NCBI GenBank assembly: GCA_964511385.1
Contig: CAZEFE010000004.1
Coordinates: forward strand, 124,001 to 188,000
DNA: 64,000 nt
Direction: 5' to 3'
Source of the DNA: CAILHX01 sp964511385
Lineage (GTDB): Bacteria > Pseudomonadota > Gammaproteobacteria > Burkholderiales > Methylophilaceae
Positions 17,053 through 25,502 of the stretch are shown here, in pieces. The notes under the pieces are model-generated. The model saw only the letters and a program-made list of their open reading frames with translations. It made no database searches and was not told the DNA's origin. The position numbers and the translations under genes are program-made. Numbering within the stretch: position 1 is the first letter of the stretch; each line of letters starts with the position of its first letter.

Positions 17053-18594
17053 ATGCAAGACAACAACAGATTAATCATTTTTGATACCACCTTGCGCGAT
17101 GGCGAGCAGAGCCCCGGTGCCGCCATGACCAAGGAAGAAAAAATCCGCATTGCGCGCCAGTTGGAAAAACTGGGCGTGGACGTGATCGAAGCCGGTTTTG
17201 CCGCCGCCAGCCCCGGCGACTTTGACGCGATCAAGTCCATTGCCGAAATCATCAAGAACTCGACCGTGTGTTCACTGGCCCGCGCCAGCGAGAACGACGT
17301 GCGTCGTGCCGGCGAAGCGATCAAGCCTGCCAAGTCCGGCCGCATCCACACATTTATCGCAACCTCGCCCATCCACATGGAGCACAAGCTGCGCATGACG
17401 CCGGACCAGGTGGTCGAGCGTGCGGTGCAGGCCGTGAAGTGGGCCGGGGAATACACCGGAGACGTAGAGTTTTCGGCCGAGGATGCCGTGCGTTCCGACA
17501 TCGATTTTTTGGTACGCGTGTTCGATGCGGTGATCCAGGCCGGTGCCAAGACCATCAACGTGCCGGATACGGTGGGTTATTCCATCCCGGCCTTGTGGGG
17601 CGAGCGTTTCAAGGAACTGCTCGCGCGCGTGCCCAATGCCGACAAGGTGGTGTGGTCCACGCACTGCCACAACGACCTCGGTATGGCAGTCGCCAACTCG
17701 CTCGCCGCGGTGATGAACGGTGCGCGTCAGGTGGAATGCACCATCAACGGCTTGGGTGAGCGCGCCGGCAACGCCAGCCTGGAAGAAATCGTGATGGCGG
17801 TGAAGACACGCAAGGACATTTTTCCCTGCGACACGCGCATCGACACCACGCAGATCGTGCCGACCTCCAAGCTGGTGTCCAGCATCACCGGTTACCCGGT
17901 GCAGTTGAACAAGGCCATCGTCGGCGCCAATGCCTTCGCCCATGAGTCCGGTATCCATCAGGACGGCGTGCTCAAGCACCGCGAAACCTATGAAATCATG
18001 CGCGCGGAAGACGTGGGCTGGAACGCCAACAAATTAACATTGGGCAAGCTGTCCGGGCGCAACGCGTTCCGCACCCGCCTGCAGGAACTCGACATCGTGC
18101 TGGAGAGCGAGGATGCCTTGAACGCGGCTTTTGCACGGTTCAAGGATCTCGCCGACAAGAAGTCGGAAATTTTCGATGAAGACTTGCAGGCCCTGGTCAG
18201 CGACGAGTTTGTCAGCGAGGCTTCCGAGCATTACAAACTGGTCTACCTGCATGTGTGCTCGGAAACCGGAGAGACGCCGCATTCCACTGTCACCATTACC
18301 GAAGCCGGCAAGGAGCGCAAGGCCGAGGCCGACGGCGGCGGGCCGGTAGATGCTTCGTTTAAGGCGCTCGAAGCGATGGTGCAAAGCGGTGCCGAATTGC
18401 TGTTGTACTCGGTGAACAATATCACCAGCGGTACCGATGCCCAGGGCGAAGTCACCGTGCGCCTGTCCAAGGGCGGGCGCATCGTCAACGGCCAGGGCGC
18501 GGATACCGATATTGTCATCGCCTCGGCCAAGGCTTACATCAACGCGTTGAACAAGCTGCATTCCAAGCTTGAACGCGCGCATCCGCAGGTCTGA
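17053..18594 (+). CDS. leuA: 2-isopropylmalate synthase
   Basis: A 513-residue enzyme that condenses acetyl-CoA with 2-oxoisovalerate, the first committed step of leucine synthesis. The HMGL-like catalytic domain shows FDTTLRDGEQSPGAAM at residues 10-25, THCHNDLGMAVANSLAA with the metal-binding HxH, and INGLGERAGNASLEE. The C-terminal third is the leucine-sensing LeuA dimer domain. The start is preceded by GGAGAC. Upstream lie the leader peptide and hairpins described separately. Confidence 0.97.
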   Translation: MQDNNRLIIFDTTLRDGEQSPGAAMTKEEKIRIARQLEKLGVDVIEAGFAAASPGDFDAIKSIAEIIKNSTVCSLARASENDVRRAGEAIKPAKSGRIHTFIATSPIHMEHKLRMTPDQVVERAVQAVKWAGEYTGDVEFSAEDAVRSDIDFLVRVFDAVIQAGAKTINVPDTVGYSIPALWGERFKELLARVPNADKVVWSTHCHNDLGMAVANSLAAVMNGARQVECTINGLGERAGNASLEEIVMAVKTRKDIFPCDTRIDTTQIVPTSKLVSSITGYPVQLNKAIVGANAFAHESGIHQDGVLKHRETYEIMRAEDVGWNANKLTLGKLSGRNAFRTRLQELDIVLESEDALNAAFARFKDLADKKSEIFDEDLQALVSDEFVSEASEHYKLVYLHVCSETGETPHSTVTITEAGKERKAEADGGGPVDASFKALEAMVQSGAELLLYSVNNITSGTDAQGEVTVRLSKGGRIVNGQGADTDIVIASAKAYINALNKLHSKLERAHPQV

Positions 18595-18666
18595 TCGTTT
18601 GTCATCTGCGACGGGTATGATCCGGCACATGGATCATGCCCGTCATTTATCGAAATCGTTCGCCGT

Positions 18667-19539
18667 ATGAATACCCGTACGCGCTGGCTGGTCAGCTTGT
18701 CGCTGGTTGCGCTTTATTTCATCTGGGGCTCGACTTTTTACGCCATGAAACTGGCGATAGAAAGTTTTCCTCCGTTCATGATGGCCGGCCTGCGCTTTTT
18801 CTGCGCCGGTATCCTGCTGTACGCGATCCTCCGCGTGCGCGGTCAACCTGCGCCGGGGTTGCGGCAATGGGCCAGCGCAGCCGTTATCGGCGCGATGCTG
18901 CTGGCTTTGGGCAATGCCAGCATTGCCTACGCCCAGCAATGGGTGGCAACTGGTGCCGCCGCCCTGGCCATTGCCACGGTTCCGCTCTGGGTGGCGGTGT
19001 TTTCCGGCCTGTGGGGCAACCGCCCGCACCTGAAGGAATGGCTGGGCATCCTGGTCGGCACCGCCGGGGTTGCCGTACTGACGCTGGGGCACAACATGCA
19101 GGCCAGCCCGCTGGGGGCCGCATTGATCCTGTTTGCGGCATTAAGCTGGGCGTTCGGCTCGGTGTGGAGCAAGCAGTTGCCCATGCCGGAAGGCTTGATG
19201 TCGAGCGCCGCGCAGATGCTGTGCGCGGGCACGTTGCTGCTGCTGTTCAGCCAGGGCATGGGCGAGCCAGTGCCGCGCCATGCCTCGACCGGGGCAGTGC
19301 TGGCGCTGCTCTACCTGATTGTGTTCGGCTCCTATGTGGCTTACACCGCTTATCTTTATTTGCTCAACACGGTGCGGCCGGCGCTGGCGACCAGTTATGC
19401 GTTTGTGAACCCGCTGGTGGCGATGCTGCTGGGAACCTGGCTGCTGGGCGAGCGGCTGGAATGGCATGAAATAGCCGCGCTGTGCATTATCCTGGCGGGC
19501 GTATCGCTGGTGTTGTGGCCGAAAAAAACTTCGCCATGA
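18667..19539 (+). CDS. EamA-family (DMT superfamily) transporter
   Basis: A 290-residue membrane protein with about ten hydrophobic helices in two EamA halves. The first half begins ALYFIWGSTFYAMKLAIESFPPFMMAGLRF. The second begins GAALILFAALSWAFGSVWSKQL and contains YVAYTAYLYLLNTVRPALATSYAFVNPLVAMLLG, typical for drug/metabolite exporters of the YedA/RhtA type. The substrate cannot be told. It follows leuA by about 70 bp on the same strand. Confidence 0.88.
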   Translation: MNTRTRWLVSLSLVALYFIWGSTFYAMKLAIESFPPFMMAGLRFFCAGILLYAILRVRGQPAPGLRQWASAAVIGAMLLALGNASIAYAQQWVATGAAALAIATVPLWVAVFSGLWGNRPHLKEWLGILVGTAGVAVLTLGHNMQASPLGAALILFAALSWAFGSVWSKQLPMPEGLMSSAAQMLCAGTLLLLFSQGMGEPVPRHASTGAVLALLYLIVFGSYVAYTAYLYLLNTVRPALATSYAFVNPLVAMLLGTWLLGERLEWHEIAALCIILAGVSLVLWPKKTSP

Positions 19540-19608
19540 AGTCGTGGGTATAATGCTGGCCGATTTCGCGGCAATACAATACGCGCAATAAACTTTTGGA
19601 GAATTGAT

Positions 19609-20271
19609 TTGCAACTCGTTCTGTTTGACCTGGATAACACGCTGCTGGCGGGCGATAGCGATTTTGAGTGGGGCCGTTTCCTGATTAACCTGGGGGTGCT
19701 CGACGAAGAATTGCACCTGGCCCGCAACGCGCAATTCTACGAAGACTACAAACAGGGCACGCTGGACATCCACGCCTTTCTCGAATTCCAGCTGAAGCCG
19801 CTGTCGACCCATCCGCGCGCGCAGCTCGATGCCTGGCACGCCAAGTTCATGCAGCAGGTGATCCAGCCCATCATTACCCCGCAGTCGCGTGCGCTGGTGG
19901 AAAAACACCGCGCCAACGGCGACCTGATGGTGGTCATTACCGCCACCAACAGTTTTGTGACGGCGCCCATTGCCCGGGAGCTTGGTATCCCGCACCTGAT
20001 CGGCACTGTCCCGGAAGAAGTGAACGGCGAGTTCACCGGACGCGTGTCAGGCGTACCCAGTTTCAAGGAAGGCAAGGTCACGCGCTTGCTGCAATGGCTG
20101 GAAGCGCGCGGGGAGACGCTGCAAGGCTTTGATGCTACCTGGTTTTATAGCGACTCGCACAACGACCTGCCGCTGATGAAGCTGGTCGATCACCCGGTGG
20201 CGGTGGATGCTGATCCGGTGCTGACCGAGCACGCAAAGGCCAACGGCTGGCCACGGATCAGTCTGCGCTAG
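19609..20271 (+). CDS. HAD-IB family hydrolase (SerB-like phosphatase)
   Basis: A 220-residue HAD protein. Motif I is FDLDNTLL (nucleophile Asp7), motif II lies in VVITATNSFV, and motif IV reads SDSHNDLPLMKLV. The layout and length match the HAD-IB group of betaproteobacterial phosphatases related to phosphoserine and histidinol-phosphate phosphatases. The substrate is open. Translation seems to start at TTG 19609, with GGAG about 8 bp upstream and the motif-I strand right at the N-terminus. The gene ends 8 bp from the convergent fabB. Confidence 0.85.
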   Translation: MQLVLFDLDNTLLAGDSDFEWGRFLINLGVLDEELHLARNAQFYEDYKQGTLDIHAFLEFQLKPLSTHPRAQLDAWHAKFMQQVIQPIITPQSRALVEKHRANGDLMVVITATNSFVTAPIARELGIPHLIGTVPEEVNGEFTGRVSGVPSFKEGKVTRLLQWLEARGETLQGFDATWFYSDSHNDLPLMKLVDHPVAVDADPVLTEHAKANGWPRISLR

Positions 20272-20279
20272 ACGCTGGC

Positions 20280-21491
20280 TTAGAGTTTTGAAAACACCAG
20301 GCAGGCATTGGTGCCGCCAAAGCCAAAGCTGTTCGACAACGCGGTCTTGATGTTGGCGTTGTTGATTCGGCTGCGCACGATGTTCATGCCTTCCGCCGCC
20401 GGATCCAGCGTTTCGATATTGGCCGATGCCGCGATGAAGTTGTGTTCCATCATCAGCAGGGTATATACCGCTTCGTTGACGCCCGCCGCGCCCAAGGCGT
20501 GGCCGGATAGCGACTTGGTGGAGGCGATCGCCGGTTGCTGCGCGCCAAATACCTCGCGAATGGCTTCCAGTTCCTTGGTATCGCCGACCGGCGTGCTGGT
20601 GCCGTGGGTGTTGATGTAATCCACCGGGCCCTCGACGCCTTGTAATGCCATCCGCATGCAGCGCACCGCGCCTTCGCCGGACGGGGCGACCATGTCGTAA
20701 CCGTCGGAGGTGGCGCCGTAGCCGACCACTTCGGCATAAATCTTCGCGCCGCGCGCCTTGGCGTGTTCGTATTCTTCCAGCACCAGGATGCCGCCGCCGC
20801 CGGAGATGACGAAGCCGTCGCGGTTGGCGTCGTAGGTGCGCGATGCTTTGTCCGGAGTATCGTTGTACTTGCTGGACAGCGCGCCCATGGCATCAAACAT
20901 GAACGACAGCGTCCAGTGTTCTTCCTCGGCGCCGCCGGCGAATACGATGTCCTGCTTGCCCATCTGGATCTGCTCCACGCCATTGCCGATGCAATGCGCA
21001 CTGGTGGAGCAGGCGGAACTGATGGAGTAGTTGATGCCCTTGATCTGCGCGCCGGTCGCCAGGCAGGCAGATACGCCGCTGGCCATGGCCTTGGTCACCA
21101 TATAGGGGCCGACGCGGCGCACGCCTTTTTCGCGCAGGGTGTCTATGCCTTCCAGGATGCTTTCGTGCGAAGCACCGCCCGCGCCAACCACCAGGCCGGT
21201 GCGGATATTCGATACCAGTTCCGGCGGCAGGCCGGCGTCGGCAATCGCTTCCTGCATGGCAAGCCAGGCATAGGCATGGCCGTTGGCCATGAAGCGCATC
21301 AGTTTGCGGTCTATCAGTTCCTGTACGTTGAGGTTGATGGAGCCGGCTACCTGGGAGCGCAGGCCCTGGTCCGCATACGCCTGCTGGAAGGTAATGCCGG
21401 AGCGGCCTGCGCGCAGGCTGTCCAGTACTTCAGATTTGTTGTTGCCGAGGCTGGAAACGATGCCCATGCCTGTGACGACGACACGTCGCAT
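20280..21491 (-). CDS. fabB: beta-ketoacyl-ACP synthase I
   Basis: A 403-residue thiolase-fold condensing enzyme. The active-site Cys161 sits in YSISSACSTSAHC, the two catalytic His lie in NTHGTSTPVGD and SLSGHALGAAG, and the C-terminal NSFGFGGTNACLVF loop is present. Together with fabA directly upstream this is the classical anaerobic unsaturated-fatty-acid pair, so the call is FabB rather than FabF. The genes are 13 bp apart and form an operon in the order fabA-fabB. Confidence 0.95.
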   Translation of the reverse strand: MRRVVVTGMGIVSSLGNNKSEVLDSLRAGRSGITFQQAYADQGLRSQVAGSINLNVQELIDRKLMRFMANGHAYAWLAMQEAIADAGLPPELVSNIRTGLVVGAGGASHESILEGIDTLREKGVRRVGPYMVTKAMASGVSACLATGAQIKGINYSISSACSTSAHCIGNGVEQIQMGKQDIVFAGGAEEEHWTLSFMFDAMGALSSKYNDTPDKASRTYDANRDGFVISGGGGILVLEEYEHAKARGAKIYAEVVGYGATSDGYDMVAPSGEGAVRCMRMALQGVEGPVDYINTHGTSTPVGDTKELEAIREVFGAQQPAIASTKSLSGHALGAAGVNEAVYTLLMMEHNFIAASANIETLDPAAEGMNIVRSRINNANIKTALSNSFGFGGTNACLVFSKL

Positions 21492-21504
21492 AGTGGCTTC
21501 CCTC

Positions 21505-22017
21505 CTAAAAATTGTCCGTTTGCGTGAACAGGCCGACCCGGAGGTCGTTGGCGGTATAGATTTCCCGGCCGTCCACTTTCATGCGGGCATCCGCAATGCC
21601 CATCACCAGTTTGCGCATGATAGTACGCTTGATGTCGATACGATAGGTGACACGCTTGTGACTGGGCAGCACCTGGCCGGTGAACTTGACTTCGCCGGCA
21701 CCCAGTGCGCGCCCATGCCCCGGGCCGCCCATCCAGCCCAGATAAAAACCGACCAGTTGCCACATGGCATCCAGACCCAGACAGCCCGGCATCACCGGGT
21801 CGCCCTCGAAATGGCAGCCAAAAAACCATAAATCGGGGCGCACATCCAGCTCCGCAATAATCTGCCCCTTGCCGTGCGCGCCGCCGTCTTCGGAGATGGT
21901 CACGATGCGATCGAACATCAGCATCGGGGGCAGCGGCAACTGGGCGTTGCCCGGGCCAAACATTTCGCCGCGGCCACAGGCTAGCAGCTCTTCATAGCTA
22001 TAACTGGATTTCTTCAA
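21505..22017 (-). CDS. fabA: 3-hydroxydecanoyl-ACP dehydratase/isomerase
   Basis: A 170-residue hot-dog-fold enzyme. The catalytic His69 is in WFFGCHFEGDPVMPG and the catalytic Asp83 in CLGLDAMWQLVGFYLGW, which is the FabA rather than the FabZ pattern. It dehydrates 3-hydroxydecanoyl-ACP and isomerises the trans-2 to the cis-3 enoyl product, the branch point to unsaturated fatty acids. It is the first gene of the fabA-fabB operon and is divergent from the FKBP gene. Confidence 0.96.
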   Translation of the reverse strand: MKKSSYSYEELLACGRGEMFGPGNAQLPLPPMLMFDRIVTISEDGGAHGKGQIIAELDVRPDLWFFGCHFEGDPVMPGCLGLDAMWQLVGFYLGWMGGPGHGRALGAGEVKFTGQVLPSHKRVTYRIDIKRTIMRKLVMGIADARMKVDGREIYTANDLRVGLFTQTDNF

Positions 22018-22127
22018 TTTGAAATACTCACGTGATAAGACTTAGGATGATAAACAAGAGCCGTAGCCTGCACAATTATAACCTATACGCTATCATGGCG
22101 TTTTTTCACCATCACCAAGGAAACTGA

Positions 22128-22586
22128 ATGATTAACCGCCGTCAACTGGCCGCTGTTCTGGTGGCCTTATCTGCTTTGGCATTAACCAATTTCGCATCCG
22201 CTGAACCCCAGAAAGAAAAAACCGCAATGAAAAAATCCATTACCGAACTTGAAAAAATCGACCGTAACGTAGGCACCGGCAAGGAAGCCATGCCCGGCAT
22301 CAGCGTTGATGTGCACTATACCGGCTGGCTGTATGATCCCAGCAAGCCCGAGGGACACGGCACCAAGTTCGACAGTTCGGTTGATCGCGGTGAGCCATTT
22401 ACGTTCTTTCTCGGCGGTGGCCAGGTGATCCGCGGTTGGGATGAAGGCGTGGTGGGTATGAAGGAAGGCGGCAAGCGCACCCTGATTATTCCTTCCAGCA
22501 TGGGCTATGGCTCGCGTGGTGCAGGCGGGGTGATCCCGCCGTATGCGACGCTGGTGTTTGATGTTGAATTGCTGCACGTGCATTAA
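22128..22586 (+). CDS. FKBP-type peptidyl-prolyl cis-trans isomerase, exported
   Basis: A 152-residue protein. The first 25 residues are a signal peptide (AAVLVALSALALTNFASA), so the enzyme works in the periplasm. The single FKBP domain shows VHYTGWLYD, KFDSSVDRGEPFTFFLGGGQVIRGWDEGVVGMKEGGKR, and IPPYATLVFDVELL. A clear AAGGAAA ribosome binding site precedes the ATG. A second Met (MKKSITELEK) after the signal region could start a cytosolic form, but the signal peptide favours the longer product. Confidence 0.93.
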   Translation: MINRRQLAAVLVALSALALTNFASAEPQKEKTAMKKSITELEKIDRNVGTGKEAMPGISVDVHYTGWLYDPSKPEGHGTKFDSSVDRGEPFTFFLGGGQVIRGWDEGVVGMKEGGKRTLIIPSSMGYGSRGAGGVIPPYATLVFDVELLHVH

Positions 22587-22608
22587 TTGCCATGCCGGGG
22601 CTGGCGTT

Positions 22609-24075
22609 CTAATCCAGCCCCAAACCTCCCCATATTTCATCCACTCGCGCTTTTACGGCGGGGTCCATGCAAATCGGTGTTCCCCACTCGCGGCTGGTTT
22701 CACCTTGCCACTTGTTGGTGGCGTCAATGCCCATCTTGCTGCCGAGCCCTGATACCGGGCTGGCGAAATCCAGGTAATCAATCGGCGTGTTGTCCACAAT
22801 CAGCGTGTCGCGCGCCGCATCCACGCGCGTGGTCATGGCCCACACCACCTCTTTCCAGTCGCGGATGTTGACGTCGTCGTCGGTGACGATGATGAATTTG
22901 GTGTACATGAACTGCCGCAAAAAACTCCACACGCCGAACATCACGCGCTTGGCATGGCCGGGGTACTGCTTTTTCATGCTCACCACTGCTAATCGGTAAC
23001 TGCACCCTTCCGGCGGCAGGTAGAAGTCGCTGATTTCCGGGAACTGTTTCTGTAACAGCGGCACGAACACTTCGTTCAGCGCCACGCCCAGCACGGCGGG
23101 TTCGTCCGGCGGCTTGCCGGTGTAGGTGCTGTGGTAGATCGGGTCGCGGCGCATCGTGATGTGGGTGATGGTGAACACGGGGAAGTCATCCACCTCGTTG
23201 TAATAGCCGGTGTGGTCGCCGAACGGGCCTTCGGCGGCGGTTTCATCCGGCGCGATGTAGCCTTCCAGCACAATCTCCGCGCTGGCCGGAACGTGCAACG
23301 GGTTGCTCACGCACCGCACAATCTCGGTCTTGCCGCCGCGCAGCAGCCCGGAAAACTGGTATTCCGACAAGGTATCGGGCACCGGCGTCACCGCGCCGAG
23401 GATGGTGGCCGGGTCGGCGCCCAATGCCACCGCCACCGGGAAATTCTCGCCGGGATGGGCAGTGCACCAGTCGCGGAAATCCAGCGCGCCGCCGCGATGC
23501 GCCAGCCAGCGCATGATGACCTTGTTTTTGGCGATGACTTGCTGGCGGTAAATGCCCAGGTTCTGCCGCTCCTTGAGCGGCCCCTTGGTCACGGTCAGCC
23601 CCCAGGTGATGAGTCGCCCGGCATCGCTCGGCCAGCAGGTCTGGATCGGCAGTTTTGATAAATCCACCTCATCGCCCTGCCATACGATTTCCTGGCACGG
23701 TGCGCGGCTGACTACCTTGGGTGCCATGTCCAGTACCTTTTTGAATTTCGGCCACTTGTCCCAGGCGTCGCGCAGCCCCTTGGGTGGCTCCGGCTCTTTC
23801 AGGAAAGCCAGCAATTTGCCTACTTCGCGCAGCGCCGCCACATTTTCCTCGCCCATGCCCAAGGCCACGCGGCGCGGCGTGCCGAACAGGTTGGCCAGCA
23901 CCGGCATGTTGTGGCCGGCCACGTTCTCGAACAGCAGCGCCGGGCCGTCTTGTTTCAGTACGCGGTCGCAGATTTCCGTCATTTCCAGGTGCGGGCTGAC
24001 CGGCACCTGGATGCGCTTGAGCTCGCCTTGTTGTTCGAGCTGGGCAATAAAGTCCCGCAGGTCGTGGTATTTCAT
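22609..24075 (-). CDS. ubiD: 4-hydroxy-3-polyprenylbenzoate decarboxylase UbiD
   Basis: A 488-residue UbiD-family decarboxylase using prenylated FMN. Typical stretches are MKYHDLRDFIAQLEQQGEL at the N-terminus, GPFGDHTGYYNEVDDFPVF (including the catalytic Glu region), and FIIVTDDDVNIRDWKEVVWAM. It removes the carboxyl group of 3-polyprenyl-4-hydroxybenzoate in ubiquinone synthesis. Its cofactor enzyme UbiX is not in the window. Two other ubiquinone-related genes occur here: coq7 and a UbiB-type kinase. Confidence 0.95.
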   Translation of the reverse strand: MKYHDLRDFIAQLEQQGELKRIQVPVSPHLEMTEICDRVLKQDGPALLFENVAGHNMPVLANLFGTPRRVALGMGEENVAALREVGKLLAFLKEPEPPKGLRDAWDKWPKFKKVLDMAPKVVSRAPCQEIVWQGDEVDLSKLPIQTCWPSDAGRLITWGLTVTKGPLKERQNLGIYRQQVIAKNKVIMRWLAHRGGALDFRDWCTAHPGENFPVAVALGADPATILGAVTPVPDTLSEYQFSGLLRGGKTEIVRCVSNPLHVPASAEIVLEGYIAPDETAAEGPFGDHTGYYNEVDDFPVFTITHITMRRDPIYHSTYTGKPPDEPAVLGVALNEVFVPLLQKQFPEISDFYLPPEGCSYRLAVVSMKKQYPGHAKRVMFGVWSFLRQFMYTKFIIVTDDDVNIRDWKEVVWAMTTRVDAARDTLIVDNTPIDYLDFASPVSGLGSKMGIDATNKWQGETSREWGTPICMDPAVKARVDEIWGGLGLD

Positions 24076-24126
24076 GCCGGGATTGTATCAGCTACACTTT
24101 GCGCCTTCGACTCTAAGGAAAAGGCA

Positions 24127-24546
24127 ATGAAAGTTCGCGTGAAGTGGGTGGAAGACGTATGTTTCATAGGCGAGTCCGAAACCGGCCACGCCGTGGTGCT
24201 GGACGGCGCGCCGGAAGCGGGTGGCCGCAACATCGGCATGCGCCCGATGGAAATGCTGCTGATTGGCATGGGTGCATGTACGTCTTTTGATGTGGTGACC
24301 ATCCTCAAGAAGGCCCGTCAGGACATCGCTGATTGCGTGGCGCAGATAGAGGCCGATCGCGCAAACGAAATTCCCAAGGTGTTCACCAAAATCCACGTGC
24401 ATTTCGTGGTGACCGGCAAGGGCTTGAACCCTGTTCAGGTAGAGCGCGCGGTCAAGCTATCGGCAGAAAAATACTGCTCGGCATCCATCATGCTGGGAAA
24501 AAGCGTGGAAATCACCCACGATTTCGAGATCGTGGAAACCGCCTGA
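24127..24546 (+). CDS. OsmC family protein
   Basis: A 139-residue OsmC/Ohr-fold protein. The two conserved Cys are visible in IGMGACTSFDVVTIL (residue 51) and AEKYCSASIMLGKS. RPMEMLLIGM and VHFVVTGKGL are also typical. The family includes peroxide-reducing Ohr/OsmC enzymes. The shape is closer to the YhfA-like branch, whose substrate is unknown. The ATG at 24127 has GGC-type weak spacing after AAGGAAAAGG. Confidence 0.88.
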   Translation: MKVRVKWVEDVCFIGESETGHAVVLDGAPEAGGRNIGMRPMEMLLIGMGACTSFDVVTILKKARQDIADCVAQIEADRANEIPKVFTKIHVHFVVTGKGLNPVQVERAVKLSAEKYCSASIMLGKSVEITHDFEIVETA

Positions 24547-24558
24547 TTTTCCGCTGGC

Positions 24559-24876
24559 TCAAGGCTGTTCCGGGAACAGCCTTGCCGTCCATTCCTGCCC
24601 GGATTCCACCACGTCAATCAGCCGGTCGATGTTAGGGTGCTTGCCAGGGTTGAGCCTGGCATCCTCGGTGTGTTCGGCGTAAAGCTTCATGCCTTCTTTG
24701 GCGGCTGCGGTGTTGATGCGGCCGTGTTTCTGGTACAGGTGGAAATACACTTTCAACGAACCCTGGCTGCCGGGTTTGTTTTCTATGGTTTCAACCATAC
24801 CCTTGCTGTCAGTCAGCTCGATGCGCTGCAAATGTTCAGCGCTGTTGAGGGTGGCGAGAATCTCGGAGAATTTCAT
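24559..24876 (-). CDS. conserved small protein, resembles DUF2322 family
   Basis: A 105-residue soluble protein with no signal peptide or membrane helix. The stretches GSLKVYFHLYQKHGRINTAAA and EHTEDARLNPGKHPNIDRL recall the DUF2322 family of betaproteobacteria and relatives; that match is from memory. No function is known. Its ATG overlaps the coq7 stop by 4 bp, so it is the last gene of the ctpA-glcF-like-coq7 operon. A perfect 11-bp hairpin lies across its stop codon. Confidence 0.7.
   Translation of the reverse strand: MKFSEILATLNSAEHLQRIELTDSKGMVETIENKPGSQGSLKVYFHLYQKHGRINTAAAKEGMKLYAEHTEDARLNPGKHPNIDRLIDVVESGQEWTARLFPEQP
24560..24584. terminator. hairpin over the DUF2322-like stop codon
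   Basis: CAAGGCTGTTC and GAACAGCCTTG form an 11-bp perfect stem with a 3-nt loop between two convergent genes. No T run follows on either strand, so it may act as an mRNA 3'-end stabiliser or weak bidirectional terminator. Confidence 0.4.
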
Positions 24877-25502
24877 ATTCGGTAAGCGGTGTGAGTAAGA
24901 ATCTTGGATGTCAGTTTCATTGCCATCTGGATCGGCGGCGGCAGTGCGATGCCACCATGCGCAATGGCTGTGGTGGCGTGTGATGTTTCGTCGACTTGCA
25001 TCTGGGTGACAATGGCGCGGCTTTTTTCATCGTGCACCGGCAGCTTGGCCAAGTGGCTTTGCAAATGGCCGCTGACCTGATGTTCGGTTTCAGCCAGGAA
25101 GCCCAGGCTCCATTTGTCGCCGATGGCGCCGGCCAGCGCGCCCAGCGCAAACGACCCGGCGTACCACAGCGGGTTGAGCAGGCTTTTGTGCCCGCCCAAT
25201 TCATGGATGCGGCGCTCGCACCAGGCCAGGTGTTCTGTTTCTTCCCTGGAGGCCTGTTTGAGTGCGGCGGCAACTTCCGGTTTGCTGGCAGCGAGCGCCT
25301 GGCCGTTATACAGCGCCTGGGCGCAGACTTCGCCGCTATGGTTGACGCGCATCAGTCCGGCGGCATGGCGTTTTTCAGCATCGGACAGCGGCGATTCTGC
25401 TACGTTCTGATCCGGATGCGGGCGGCTGGATTGTGCCGTGGCGAACACGGTGCGCAAGCCTTTGTCGAATTCGGAAATAAGCTGATCCAGTTTGTCTATC
25501 AT
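24873..25502 (-). CDS. coq7: 3-demethoxyubiquinol 3-hydroxylase (Coq7 family)
   Basis: A 209-residue di-iron hydroxylase of the Coq7/CAT5 family. The iron ligands lie in NHSGEVCAQ, REETEHLAW, TEHQVSGHL and DETSHATTA. It catalyses one of the late ring hydroxylations in ubiquinone synthesis and replaces the flavoprotein UbiF in many betaproteobacteria. It overlaps its neighbours by 4 bp on both sides, indicating tight co-translation. Confidence 0.95.
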   Translation of the reverse strand: MIDKLDQLISEFDKGLRTVFATAQSSRPHPDQNVAESPLSDAEKRHAAGLMRVNHSGEVCAQALYNGQALAASKPEVAAALKQASREETEHLAWCERRIHELGGHKSLLNPLWYAGSFALGALAGAIGDKWSLGFLAETEHQVSGHLQSHLAKLPVHDEKSRAIVTQMQVDETSHATTAIAHGGIALPPPIQMAMKLTSKILTHTAYRI

